From: Caballeronia sordidicola
GTDB taxonomy: Bacteria; Pseudomonadota; Gammaproteobacteria; Burkholderiales; Burkholderiaceae
Assembly: GCF_001544455.2 (NCBI RefSeq)
Contig: NZ_FCOC02000009.1
Coordinates: 1 to 64,000 of the forward strand
Reading direction: 5' to 3'
Length of the DNA: 64,000 nucleotides
This document shows, in pieces, positions 50,981-59,957 of this stretch (position 1 is its first letter; the number at the start of each line of letters is the position of its first letter). A program made the position numbers and the translations under genes. Below the pieces are notes generated by a model, which saw only the letters and a program-made list of their open reading frames with translations, ran no database searches and was not told where the DNA came from.

Positions 50981-51829
50981 TTATGCTGACTTCCTGGTTT
51001 TCCTCGCGGCGCCGGCCGTTGTCAAACGCTTTCTCGCGGCCGGCGCGGCGGGCTTGGGCAGCTTGGCTGCAGACTTGACGGCGGCCCTGGCCGCTACTTT
51101 CGAGCTGCTTTTGCTTTCGCTCGCCGCGGTCTCGCGCGCCCATTTTTCAAGCAGCGTACGCGTCTGCTCGCGCACGATTCCCTTCAGGAATTCGCCCTTC
51201 TCCACATCGATTTCCTTCCAGCCGAGCAACGCGAGCGTTGTGCGCGGCGCGACGTGGAACATGAGCAGCTGGCCGTGCATGCTGATCATCCGGATCAAGG
51301 TGCCGGGGTCATCGGGTTGCGTGCCTGTGATGCGCGCCATCAGCCGAGCACTGACGTCGTTCAGCGGCTGGCGCACGCGGCGCGTCAGGATTTCGGTTGC
51401 GATCATTGGCTCATGGCCCACCTGTTCGCGCGCGAAGAACAGCCGGTGATTCGTCGTCCCGCAGCCTTTTGCAAACATCCGGTCGGCAATGGCCTCCTGA
51501 ATGCGAATGAAAGCATCGATCAGCACTGGCATGGCTCCGCCGCTTTCCAGCACGTGCGTTGCATGCGCTATGACAGGCCCGAAATTGACCACGGCTTCGT
51601 CCGCCATATATTCGGCGCACGCGCGATACACACCCTCTTTGTTCTCGAAGTAATACTGCAGCGCCGGTGCATTGACGCCCGCACGCGCCGCGATTTCGCG
51701 CGTGGATGCACCGTCGAAACCGTGTTCTCCAAAAGATTCGATCGCCGCCACAATAATCCGCAGGCGTGTTTCGTCTCCACGTACGTACCCGCCCTCTGGC
51801 GGACGGCGCAGCCGCTTTGTGTCGTTCAT
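50981..51829 (-). CDS. TetR-family regulator (CecR type) with Lys/Ala-rich tail
   Basis: A 282-residue regulator. The TetR helix-turn-helix (FGEHGFDGASTREIAARAGV, NAPALQYYFENKEGVYR) is followed by a CecR/DUF1956-type ligand domain (about 75-225; FAKGCGTTNHRLFFAREQVG). The last 50 residues are Lys/Ala/Ser-rich, like a histone H1-type tail, longer than the usual 220-230 residues of the family. It is divergent from the efflux operon, which it probably represses until an antibiotic or aromatic inducer is present. Confidence 0.92.
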   Translation of the reverse strand: MNDTKRLRRPPEGGYVRGDETRLRIIVAAIESFGEHGFDGASTREIAARAGVNAPALQYYFENKEGVYRACAEYMADEAVVNFGPVIAHATHVLESGGAMPVLIDAFIRIQEAIADRMFAKGCGTTNHRLFFAREQVGHEPMIATEILTRRVRQPLNDVSARLMARITGTQPDDPGTLIRMISMHGQLLMFHVAPRTTLALLGWKEIDVEKGEFLKGIVREQTRTLLEKWARETAASESKSSSKVAARAAVKSAAKLPKPAAPAARKRLTTAGAARKTRKSA

Positions 51830-51866
51830 TCCAGCCTCCCAGCGTCCAGGTGCAAAAATATATCAC

Positions 51867-51894
51867 TTGACACATTTTTACCAACTGGAATAAT
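51867..51894 (+). promoter_or_regulatory. Promoter of the HlyD-EmrB-OMF efflux operon
   Basis: A consensus -35 TTGACA (51867-51872) and AATAAT (51889-51894) with a 16-nt spacer, 33 nt before the HlyD-type start codon. The gap between TetR and HlyD genes is only 98 nt, so a TetR operator must overlap this promoter. GGAATAA occurs twice (51887-51893 and about 51904), but I could not define a clean palindrome. Confidence 0.6.
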
Positions 51895-51927
51895 TCTTCC
51901 GATTGGAATAAATTGGATCGATAAACG

Positions 51928-53067
51928 ATGTCAACAACAGTTGATTCACCGGGGCAGGATCGCCTGCCGCAAGACACTGCCGCTCCCGCTCCGCGCTCGC
52001 GAAGGCGCCTGATCCTGCTCGGCGTCGGGCTCGTGGCCATTGTGGCTGGCGGAATCTGGCTCGCACGCTGGTGGACGGTCGGGCGCTTCATTGAAAGCAC
52101 GGACGACGCCTATCTCCAGGCCGACAGCGTCACGGTCGCGCCGAAAGTCAGCGGCTATGTGACCGACGTGTACGTGGGCGACAACGCGACCGTCAAGGCG
52201 GGCGACCCGCTCGTGCGGCTCGATACGCGCCAGTACCAGGCTTCGCTCGACCAGGCCGAGGCGACGATTGCGGCGCGCACGGCGGATATCCAGAAGGCGC
52301 AGGCCGATATCTTGCAGCAGCGGGCGAATATCGATCAGTCCAAGGCACAGGAGCAGGTCGCCCGTTTCAGCGCCCAGCATGCGCGCGATGAAGTCCAGCG
52401 TTACGCGCCGCTCACCGCCACGGGCGCGGAGACCAGCGAGCGCCTCGCGCAGCTTGTCAATACCCGCGATCAGGCCAACGCAACGCTCGCGGCCAATGCG
52501 GCGGCGGTGAAGTCGGCCGAAACCCAGATCGCTTCCACCACGGCGCAAATCGCCCAGGCGCGCGCCCAACTGGAAGCCGCGCAGGCCAGCGCCAAGCAGG
52601 CGCAACTCGACATGCAGGACACCATCGTGCGCAGCGCCTTGCCCGGCAAGGTCGGCGACCGCTCGGTGCGGGTCGGCCAATACGTGCAGCCCGGAACGCG
52701 GATGATGAGCGTGGTCCCCATACAGAGCACGTATCTGGTCGCCAACTTCAAAGAAACGCAGGTCGGCCACATGCGTATTGGCCAGCCGGTGACGCTGCAC
52801 GTGGATGCGCTGTCGGGCACCGACCTGCACGGCGTGGTGGACAGCTTCGCGCCGGGCACGGGCGCGCAGTTCGCGCTGCTGCCGCCGGAAAACGCGACCG
52901 GCAACTTCACGAAGATCGTCCAGCGCGTGCCGGTGCGCATTCGTATCAATACCGGTCCGGAAACGCGCAGCGTGCTGCTGCCGGGTTTGTCGGTGACCGC
53001 CGACGTCGATACCCGCTCGTCCCGCGAAGGCGACAAGCGCATCGAAGCCGAGAACAATCATGGCTGA
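51928..53067 (+). CDS. HlyD/EmrA-type membrane fusion protein
   Basis: A 379-residue periplasmic adaptor: one N-terminal helix (about 28-50; ILLGVGLVAIVAGGIWLARW), then the EmrA-type opening FIESTDDAYLQADSVTVAPKVSGYV, a long alpha-helical hairpin (about 100-215) and a second lipoyl/beta-barrel half with DNATVKAGDPLVRLD at the start and VRVGQYVQPGTRMM. It bridges the inner-membrane EmrB-type pump and the outer-membrane channel. It overlaps the pump gene by 8 nt. Confidence 0.93.
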   Translation: MSTTVDSPGQDRLPQDTAAPAPRSRRRLILLGVGLVAIVAGGIWLARWWTVGRFIESTDDAYLQADSVTVAPKVSGYVTDVYVGDNATVKAGDPLVRLDTRQYQASLDQAEATIAARTADIQKAQADILQQRANIDQSKAQEQVARFSAQHARDEVQRYAPLTATGAETSERLAQLVNTRDQANATLAANAAAVKSAETQIASTTAQIAQARAQLEAAQASAKQAQLDMQDTIVRSALPGKVGDRSVRVGQYVQPGTRMMSVVPIQSTYLVANFKETQVGHMRIGQPVTLHVDALSGTDLHGVVDSFAPGTGAQFALLPPENATGNFTKIVQRVPVRIRINTGPETRSVLLPGLSVTADVDTRSSREGDKRIEAENNHG

Positions 53068-54652
53068 GGCGACCAGCACGGCGCCCGCCGCGCCCGCGCC
53101 GGAAGCCGAGCGCGCGAGCGCGGCGGACTGGCTCGCCGTTGCCGCCGGTTCGCTGGGCGCGCTGATGGCGACGCTGGATATTTCGATCACGAACTCGGCG
53201 CTGCCGCAGATCCAGGGTGAGATCGGCGCGACGGGCACGGAAGGCACGTGGATCTCGACGGGCTACCTCATGTCCGAGATCGTCATGATCCCGCTTGCCG
53301 CGTGGCTGACCCGCGTGTTCGGCTTGCGCAATTTCCTGCTCGCCAATGCGACGCTGTTCATCCTGTTTTCCATGATGTGCGGCTGGTCCCACAGCTTGCC
53401 GATGATGATCGCCGGGCGCATTGGCCAGGGTTTCGCTGGCGGCGCGATGATCCCGACAGCGCAGACCATCATCCGCACGCGGCTGCCGCGCTCGCAGATG
53501 CCCGTTGGCATGACCATGTTCGGCCTGATCGTGCTGCTGGGTCCGTTGCTGGGTCCGGTGCTTGGCGGCTGGCTTGCGGAAAACATTAGCTGGTCATGGT
53601 GTTTCTTCATCAACCTGCCCGTGTGCATTGCGCTGATCACGTTGCTGATTGTGGGGCTGCCGTCGGACCGGCCGAACTGGAGCACCTTCCTGAAGGCTGA
53701 CTGGATCGGCATTGTGGGGCTCACCATTGGCCTGAGTTCGTTGACCGTGGTGCTTGAGGAAGGCCAGCGCGAACGCTGGTTCGAATCCAGCATGATCGTG
53801 ACGCTGAGTTGCGTGACGCTGGCGGGTTTCCTGCTGATCGCCATCTCGCAGTTTGTCGCGAAAAAACCCATCATGCGGCTGAGCCTGCTGCAGAACCCGC
53901 GTTATGCAAGCGTCATCATCATTGTGTTCGCGGTCGGCGCGGGTCTGTATGGCGTGTCGTATCTGCTGCCGCAGTTTCTTGGCATCGTGTCGGGATACAA
54001 CGCGCAGCAATCGGGCGCGATCATGCTGATATCCGGCGTGCCGGCGTTCCTCATCATGCCGTTCCTCCCGCGCATTCTCGGCAAGCTCGACTTTCGCGTG
54101 CTGGTGATCGCGGGGCTCGTGCTGTTCGCGTGGAGCTGCATGCTGGACATCGATTTGACAGCGCAAAGCGTGGGCCACGATTTCTTCTGGTCGCAACTGA
54201 TTCGCGGCTGCGCGCAGATCCTCGCACTGATGCCGCTGAACCAGGCGTCCATGGCCGCCGTCTCGCGCGAAGACTCAGGCGATGCAGCCGGCCTCTACAA
54301 CATGGCGCGCAATCTCGGCGGCTCGGTGGGACTGGCGATCATCGGCACGGTCATCGACCGACGCACGACGTTCCATACCGCCATGATCCGCGAGTCGCTG
54401 ACGGCGAATTCGGTGATCGGCCAGGACCGCGTTGCGTCCAGCGCCGCCAGCTGGTTCGCGCAAACCGGCGACATGGCCTACGCGAAGATGCGCGCGATCG
54501 GTCAGATAGCCGCCCAAATCCACATGCAGGCCACGGTGATCACCTATTCGGAGACGTTCTACCTGCTCGGTCTCGCGCTGCTTGCCTGCATACCGCTCGC
54601 GCTGTTGCTCAAAACGCCCAGCGGACCCGTGTCGTCCTCCGCCGGCCATTGA
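53060..54652 (+). CDS. DHA2-family MFS drug efflux pump (EmrB type)
   Basis: A 530-residue, 14-helix proton antiporter. The first helices contain MATLDISITNSALPQIQGEI (EmrB/QacA motif D1-like) and the 5th helix has the drug-antiporter motif C LGPLLGPVLGGWLAENISWS. It is the inner-membrane engine of the tripartite system, exporting lipophilic drugs or aromatic acids directly to the exterior. Its start overlaps the adaptor gene by 8 nt, and the outer-membrane gene starts 11 nt after its stop. Confidence 0.95.
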   Translation: MAEATSTAPAAPAPEAERASAADWLAVAAGSLGALMATLDISITNSALPQIQGEIGATGTEGTWISTGYLMSEIVMIPLAAWLTRVFGLRNFLLANATLFILFSMMCGWSHSLPMMIAGRIGQGFAGGAMIPTAQTIIRTRLPRSQMPVGMTMFGLIVLLGPLLGPVLGGWLAENISWSWCFFINLPVCIALITLLIVGLPSDRPNWSTFLKADWIGIVGLTIGLSSLTVVLEEGQRERWFESSMIVTLSCVTLAGFLLIAISQFVAKKPIMRLSLLQNPRYASVIIIVFAVGAGLYGVSYLLPQFLGIVSGYNAQQSGAIMLISGVPAFLIMPFLPRILGKLDFRVLVIAGLVLFAWSCMLDIDLTAQSVGHDFFWSQLIRGCAQILALMPLNQASMAAVSREDSGDAAGLYNMARNLGGSVGLAIIGTVIDRRTTFHTAMIRESLTANSVIGQDRVASSAASWFAQTGDMAYAKMRAIGQIAAQIHMQATVITYSETFYLLGLALLACIPLALLLKTPSGPVSSSAGH

Positions 54653-54663
54653 CGGCTAAAAAA

Positions 54664-56142
54664 ATGATATCGACGATGTTTTCTCGCTCTACGCCTCCTT
54701 TCGTTCTCACGCTGCTTGCGGTTGTCGCCACGTCCGTGCTTTCCGCCTGCACTGTCGGTCCCGACTACGCCGGCGCACCGCAAGTCGCGCCGGACGCCGC
54801 GCACGCGCCGGGTTTCGTGCGCACGCCAGCAGCCGGCATGGCGAGCACGCGCGCGCCGAGCCAATGGTGGCTCGCGCTCAACGATCCGCAACTGAACGCG
54901 CTGATCGACGCCGCGCTCGCCCATAACCCTGACGTGCACGCCGCGCAGGCGCGCTTGCGCGAAGCGCGGGCGCAGTTGCAGCACTCGAAGGCGAACGGCA
55001 TGCCGACCGCGTCATTCGACGCCGCCGCGCTGCGCACGCGCTCGCCCGACCTCAATTCGTTGTCGGCGTCTCAAGATGGTTCGTCGGGTTCGTCTGGCCG
55101 TGGTCCGCTGCAGCTCTATACCGCGGGCTTCGATGCATCGTGGGAAATCGACCTGTTCGGCGGCACGCGGCGCGCGGTCGAAGCGGCGTCGGCGCAAGCG
55201 GACGCCGTGGATGCCGATCTCGCCGATACCCAGGTTTCGCTCACCGCCGAAGTTGCGCAGGCGTATATCGATTTGCGCGACGAGCAACATCGGCTGCAAC
55301 TGGCCCAGCAAAGCGCCGAGCTCGAGCAGCAGATGCTCACGTTGACGCAGCAGCGCCGGGCGGGCGGCACGGCGGCGGACGTCGATGTGGAACGTCTGAC
55401 CACACAGGTTGAAAACACCCGCGCCACGCTGACGCCGCTCGACCAGCAAGTGACCGAGTCGCTCGACCAGCTAGCGATGCTGACGGGCCAGGCGCCGGGC
55501 GCGCTGGATGACGAGTTGTCGGCGCTACGTGAAATGCCGGCGCTGCCCGCTTCAATACCCGTCGGCGATCCGGCTTCAATGCTGCAGCAGCGGCCCGATA
55601 TTCGCGCCGCCGAACGGCGGCTGGCATCGAGCAATGCGCAGATCGGCGAGCAGACGGCCAGCTTCTTTCCGAAGGTGACCTTGCTCGGCGACCTCGGTTT
55701 CAGCGCCGCCGATCCCGGCCATCTCGTGCGCAAGAACAGCTTCTCCTGGCTTGGCGTGCCGTATCTGCAATGGAACATCCTCGACTTCGGACGCACGTTG
55801 TCGAACGTTCACAGCGCGGAGGCTTCGCGTGATGAAGCCGACGCCAAGTACACGAAAGCCGTGCTCGGCGCGTTGCAGGACGCCAATACGTCGTTGTCGC
55901 GATACGGGCATCAGCGTGAACATCTGGTTACGCTGCAGAACGTGCAGGCATCGGCGGACAGGTCGGCTACGCTCACGCGCCAGCGGTATCGCGCGGGGGC
56001 GTCGAGTCTTATCGACTTGCTCGATACGCAGCGCACCCAGTTCAGCGCCCAGCAGAACGTGGTCGCGGGGCAAGCGGAATTGCTGAAGGATTTCGTCTCG
56101 CTGCAAAAAAGTCTTGGACTCGGCTGGCGCTTGAACGGCTGA
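54664..56142 (+). CDS. Outer-membrane efflux lipoprotein, NodT/OprM type
   Basis: A 492-residue TolC-like channel. ATG 54664 gives a lipoprotein signal ending in the lipobox LSAC followed by TVGPDYAGAPQ, the usual RND/MFS channel opening. Two TolC repeats (about 80-280 and 290-480) show AALAHNPDVHAAQARLREAR and QRPDIRAAERRLASSNAQIG. It completes the EmrAB-TolC-type complex. It is the third gene of an operon divergent from the TetR regulator. Confidence 0.94.
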   Translation: MISTMFSRSTPPFVLTLLAVVATSVLSACTVGPDYAGAPQVAPDAAHAPGFVRTPAAGMASTRAPSQWWLALNDPQLNALIDAALAHNPDVHAAQARLREARAQLQHSKANGMPTASFDAAALRTRSPDLNSLSASQDGSSGSSGRGPLQLYTAGFDASWEIDLFGGTRRAVEAASAQADAVDADLADTQVSLTAEVAQAYIDLRDEQHRLQLAQQSAELEQQMLTLTQQRRAGGTAADVDVERLTTQVENTRATLTPLDQQVTESLDQLAMLTGQAPGALDDELSALREMPALPASIPVGDPASMLQQRPDIRAAERRLASSNAQIGEQTASFFPKVTLLGDLGFSAADPGHLVRKNSFSWLGVPYLQWNILDFGRTLSNVHSAEASRDEADAKYTKAVLGALQDANTSLSRYGHQREHLVTLQNVQASADRSATLTRQRYRAGASSLIDLLDTQRTQFSAQQNVVAGQAELLKDFVSLQKSLGLGWRLNG

Positions 56143-56151
56143 CGGACCGCC

Positions 56152-56370
56152 TCAGGTTCTATACACGCCGCCATTGGCCGATGTCTTTCGTTGCGCGCGC
56201 TCCGTCAACATGTCATTGCGAGTGGACGCGCCCGGCAACTGACGGCGCATGAAGATATCTGTACGATCCTCATCCGTTGATACGGGCGCGGTAAGCGCCC
56301 GTATCACCACGACGCAGACGAATGCCAGGATCACGATCACTGCGGGAATCTCATACCAGATCGGGTTCAT
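56152..56370 (-). CDS. Small membrane protein, unknown function
   Basis: A 72-residue protein with one N-terminal membrane helix (about 8-28; IPAVIVILAFVCVVVIRAL) and a basic, Ser/Thr-rich cytoplasmic tail. The ATG is preceded by AGGAGGTGATTAT, a near-perfect ribosome-binding site, which makes a real gene likely despite the small size. It converges with the efflux operon with a 9-nt gap. Confidence 0.75.
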   Translation of the reverse strand: MNPIWYEIPAVIVILAFVCVVVIRALTAPVSTDEDRTDIFMRRQLPGASTRNDMLTERAQRKTSANGGVYRT

Positions 56371-56414
56371 ATAATCACCTCCTCCGAGTAGTGTGAAAAG
56401 TACTGCTGCGATGC

Positions 56415-57380
56415 TCAGGTTTTATCGCGAAGCGTGATGACTTCCGCGGGTTTCGCACTCGCGACGCCTCGGGCGCGAATGAAGGGCAAGGTCTTTACAA
56501 CACCTGTGGCGAGCGCCGTGCCCGCCAGGATGATCAGGCACGCGCCCACCATTCCCGCCGATACCCGCTCGCCAAGAAACATGGCGCCCCAGAGAATGCC
56601 GAAGACCGGGATCACGAACGTCACGGTGATCGTGCGCGCCGGGCCGACCACAGAAATCAGGTGGAAGAACACCATATAGGCGACGCCCGTGCACGCAACG
56701 CCGAGCGCGATCACCGATCCCCACGCGAGCGTGGAAACCGGCGCGGCAGGCCACCAGAAAATTGCGAAGGGCAACAGTACGATGCTCGCGCCTGTCATGG
56801 TTCCGGCTGCCACCGTCAGTGAATCGACGCCGGTAAGACGCCGCTTCGTATAGCTCGCCGCCATGCCATAGAGCAGTGTCGCGCCCAATGCGGCGGCAGC
56901 GGCAAGGGCAGTTGTCGAAGCCGATACGCCCGCGTTTGCCGGCGTTGCGATCTGATTCCAGACCAGCGCGAGCACGCCCGCAAAACCTATTGCAAGGCCC
57001 GCGACGCGCAGCGTGCTCAAGCGATCCTTCAGCCACAGGAACGCAACAATCGCGCCCCAAAGCGGCGTGGTCGCGTTGATCACCGACGTCACGCCCGCCG
57101 ACAGCGTAAGCTCCGCGAACGCGAACAGGCAGAACGGCGCGGCGGAGTTCAGGATGCCCACCACCAGCAGCGAACCCGCATGCTTGCGCACGGTGTTCAA
57201 GGCTTCGCGCGCGGGCCGGCGTGTGAAGAGCAGCGCGAGCAGGAACAACGCGCCAATGCCTACGCGCAACGCCATCAGCGGCGCGACGCCAAGGTCTGTC
57301 ACGCCCACGCGGATAAAGAGAAACGATCCGCCCCAAAGGGCCGCGAGAATGAGCAGTTGAACGATGTTGGTCGGGTTCAT
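56415..57380 (-). CDS. EamA/DMT-family transporter
   Basis: A 321-residue ten-helix protein with two EamA repeats. ILAALWGGSFLFIRVGVTDL opens the first and FVIPVFGILWGAMFLGERVS ends the second. ATG 57380 (MNPTNIVQLL) is preferred over an upstream in-frame ATG, since family members start just before the first helix. Exports an unknown metabolite. The small membrane protein gene follows 44 nt downstream on the same strand. Confidence 0.9.
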   Translation of the reverse strand: MNPTNIVQLLILAALWGGSFLFIRVGVTDLGVAPLMALRVGIGALFLLALLFTRRPAREALNTVRKHAGSLLVVGILNSAAPFCLFAFAELTLSAGVTSVINATTPLWGAIVAFLWLKDRLSTLRVAGLAIGFAGVLALVWNQIATPANAGVSASTTALAAAAALGATLLYGMAASYTKRRLTGVDSLTVAAGTMTGASIVLLPFAIFWWPAAPVSTLAWGSVIALGVACTGVAYMVFFHLISVVGPARTITVTFVIPVFGILWGAMFLGERVSAGMVGACLIILAGTALATGVVKTLPFIRARGVASAKPAEVITLRDKT

Positions 57381-57839
57381 GGCGAGGGCCGTCGCGTAAG
57401 TTGAGCCGGAAGGCGGAGCCATCATAACGATGCCCGGAAGCACGATGTTTCACGCTGAAGCGAAATGTCACCGGCCGGCGTCAGGCGGCGAGTCTGCGAA
57501 TCAAGCTGACATCGTAGGCGCGCGCGTGATGGGCTTCAAACGAGCAATTCTCACCGGTATGTGAGAAAAATTGCTATCGCTTCTTGCGGTCTCATTCGTG
57601 TTGCTGCCATGTCGTTCGCGAGAGCATCTCCGGTTATCGGCACGAGCGTGCAAATCTGAAGGCGCACATATCCCGATGTCCCCAATGCGCGCGATCCGCA
57701 AGAATCGCGCTACGGGCCGTAGTGCGGCTCAAGCAGAAGCGATCAAACCAGCGCCTCCTGTTTATTCAAGAAAACTAAACGATATCCGAGGAAACCAAGC
57801 GCGCGGCGCTTCTCGCCGATGCCCCGCGCGTTCATCGCC
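57381..57839. other. Intergenic stretch before the chemoreceptor gene
   Basis: About 460 nt without a credible gene on either strand. It separates the divergent DMT and MCP genes and must carry both promoters. I did not find a sigma-28 promoter in a usable position. Confidence 0.5.
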
Positions 57840-59384
57840 ATGTTCAATAACTTCACGATTCGTCGCGGTCTTACGATCACCATCGCCGGATACACGCTTG
57901 CGCTGGTCGCCGTACTGCTCGCCGCCGCGCTTTGCCTGCGCCAGAGCAACCAGTCGCTCGAACAGATGGTCGCCACCGATACCGCCGCGATCACGCACCT
58001 CAAGACGAGTTCGCAGCGGCTCCTGCAGGTGCGGCTTGCGCTTGGCAGCTACGAGACGCTGTTCATGCTTGGCAAGGCCGGCGACGACTTGCTGCCGAAC
58101 GCGCGCAAGACGCTCAAGATCAGCGACGCCGAGTTCGACGCCTATCTCGCGAAGCCGCGCGATACGCAGGAAGAGCCGCTCGCGCAAGCCGCCAGGACCG
58201 CGCGCGCGGCGTTGATTGCGAAGGCGCTGAATCTGGAATTCGATGCCCTCGCGCAAAACGACTTCACCACGTTCCGCACGCTGCAGGTCCAGACGGCGGA
58301 TGGTTTATATGCAACCTACGACCGCGCGATGTCCGCGCTCGAAGCGTTTCAGATCGCGCGTCAGCAAGCGCGCTTTGCACAGGCGCAAGAGCAGTTTCAC
58401 GCCATGGCGACCGGCGCCGTAGTGGTCGCGGCGCTTGCGCTGGTACTCGGGTTTATCGCGCGGCGTGCGCTGAGCGCGGCCGTGATGAAGCCGATTGAAT
58501 CCGCGATTCACCACTTCGAGCAAATCGCGGCGGGGGATTTGACGGCGACTATCGATGCATCGCGCAACAACGAAATGGGCCGTCTGTTCGCGGCACTCAA
58601 ACGCATGCAGCAAGGGCTTGTCGGGACCGTCACGCAGGTGCGCGGCGGCACCGGCGCGATCTCTCACGGCGCGCGGGAAATCGCGGCGGGCAACATCGAC
58701 TTGTCGCAGCGCACTGAAGAACAGGCCGCTTCGTTGCAGCAGACGGCGTCGAGCATGGAGCAATTGACGGCAACCGTGAGGCAGAACGCCGACAATGCGC
58801 GGCAAGCGAGCGAGCTGGCGGTAGATGCATCGACCACGGCGGTGCGCGGCGGCACGGTGGTCGGCAAGTTCGTTCACACCATGGACGATATCGCGACGAG
58901 TTCGACGCGGATTGCGGACATCATCGGCGTGATTGAAGGGATCGCGTTCCAGACGAATATCCTGGCGCTGAATGCGGCGGTGGAAGCGGCGCGCGCGGGC
59001 GAGGAAGGACGTGGTTTCGCCGTGGTGGCCGGCGAAGTCCGCAGTCTCGCGCAACGCAGCGCGGCGGCGGCAAAGGAGATCAAGGAACTGATCAATGCAT
59101 CGGCGGACAAGGTTCAGACGGGCAACGCGCTCGCGGGTCAGGCCGGGCAGACAATGGGCGAAGTCGTCGCGGCGGTGAAGCGCGTGTCGGACATCATTGG
59201 CGAGATCAGCGCGGCTTCGTCGGAGCAGACGGGCGGGATCGAGCTGATCAATCGCGCCGTCGCGCAAATGGATGAAGTCACGCAGCAGAACGCCGCGCTG
59301 GTGGAAGAAGCGGCGGCAGCGGCGGCTTCGCTCGAGCAACAGGCCGGGAAGCTGGATGTGGCGGTGGCGGTGTTTCGGGTTTGA
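57840..59384 (+). CDS. Methyl-accepting chemotaxis protein
   Basis: A 514-residue receptor. It has an N-terminal helix (about 10-32), a four-helix-bundle-type periplasmic domain (about 33-185), a second membrane helix (AVVVAALALVLGFIARRAL), a HAMP domain and a full signalling hairpin with GVIEGIAFQTNILALNAAVE, AARAGEEGRGFAVVAGEVRS and helices containing QQTASSMEQLTATVRQNADN with methylation-type Gln/Glu. It lacks a C-terminal CheR-tethering NWETF-like peptide. ATG 57840 (MFNNFTIRRG) is preferred to one 7 codons upstream. Ligand unknown. Confidence 0.94.
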   Translation: MFNNFTIRRGLTITIAGYTLALVAVLLAAALCLRQSNQSLEQMVATDTAAITHLKTSSQRLLQVRLALGSYETLFMLGKAGDDLLPNARKTLKISDAEFDAYLAKPRDTQEEPLAQAARTARAALIAKALNLEFDALAQNDFTTFRTLQVQTADGLYATYDRAMSALEAFQIARQQARFAQAQEQFHAMATGAVVVAALALVLGFIARRALSAAVMKPIESAIHHFEQIAAGDLTATIDASRNNEMGRLFAALKRMQQGLVGTVTQVRGGTGAISHGAREIAAGNIDLSQRTEEQAASLQQTASSMEQLTATVRQNADNARQASELAVDASTTAVRGGTVVGKFVHTMDDIATSSTRIADIIGVIEGIAFQTNILALNAAVEAARAGEEGRGFAVVAGEVRSLAQRSAAAAKEIKELINASADKVQTGNALAGQAGQTMGEVVAAVKRVSDIIGEISAASSEQTGGIELINRAVAQMDEVTQQNAALVEEAAAAAASLEQQAGKLDVAVAVFRV

Positions 59385-59392
59385 ATCTTTGC

Positions 59393-59821
59393 TTATGGAC
59401 CTATCACCCTCCCCGCAAACATCGCCCCGTAATACTCGCGCCCCTGGCTCAGATGCGCGCTGAACGCGAACCCGCGCGCCAGCATCTCGTTCATGTCGGC
59501 GCGAGTAATCTTCATCACGTAACTGTGCTCGGTGGTCATCAGCCGGCAACTTCCCTGCGTTTCCGACGCACTGAACCATTTTCCCGCGTCCGCATGTCCC
59601 GCCGGATAAGCGCGGCCGTCGCGTTCGACTTGCCATCGGCCGTCGAGCAGGATCCAGTACGCGTCGTCTTTCGGCGTTGACGCGCACTCCGCCACGACCG
59701 TCCCCGCCTGCGCTTCCCATTCACGCGAATGGTCGATGGTCCAGCGCAACTGCTCGTGGTTCAACCCCGTAAAAAACGGAGTCTTCCTGAGCAGATACAA
59801 GTACGTCGTCGATGCCTTCAT
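59393..59821 (-). CDS. Cyclic-nucleotide-binding-like (CRP-type cupin) protein
   Basis: A 142-residue protein. LLRKTPFFTGLNHEQLRWTI and EWEAQAGTVVAECASTPKDD resemble the opening of a cNMP-binding domain, followed by a beta-roll with YWILLDGRWQVERDGR. No helix-turn-helix is present, so it is not a complete CRP. The canonical phosphate-binding FGE...RxA cassette is not recognisable. ATG 59821 gives a cytosolic protein. A start at 59947 would add a hydrophobic stretch ending in LTVAC, i.e. a lipoprotein signal; this cannot be decided from sequence alone. It converges on the MCP gene with an 8-nt gap. Confidence 0.6.
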   Translation of the reverse strand: MKASTTYLYLLRKTPFFTGLNHEQLRWTIDHSREWEAQAGTVVAECASTPKDDAYWILLDGRWQVERDGRAYPAGHADAGKWFSASETQGSCRLMTTEHSYVMKITRADMNEMLARGFAFSAHLSQGREYYGAMFAGRVIGP

Positions 59822-59957
59822 GGCCGTCCTGTCTCCCTCGCCAGCGAAATGCTGCTGACCGCATGCAACGGTCAACAGCAACAGAAGGCAAACCCGGGCG
59901 CGGCGAACCAGACGCCCGGCGTCCACATGTGATCTCCCGAGCGACATGCGGATGCCG

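Noticed and set aside
51946..53247. 433-codon open frame antisense to the HlyD-type gene
   Set aside because: Arg/Gly/His-rich composition and no ribosome site; the sense protein is a clear membrane fusion protein.
53809..54663. Long in-frame extension upstream of the outer-membrane efflux gene
   Set aside because: It lies inside the pump gene in another frame, and the lipoprotein signal starting at 54664 marks the true N-terminus.
57381..57839. Possible sigma-28 promoter before the MCP gene
   Set aside because: TAAA and GCCGAT elements exist but are about 35 nt apart, far from the usual spacing.
58305..59720. 471-codon open frame antisense to the MCP gene
   Set aside because: Arginine-rich product without domains; the MCP hairpin on the sense strand is unambiguous.
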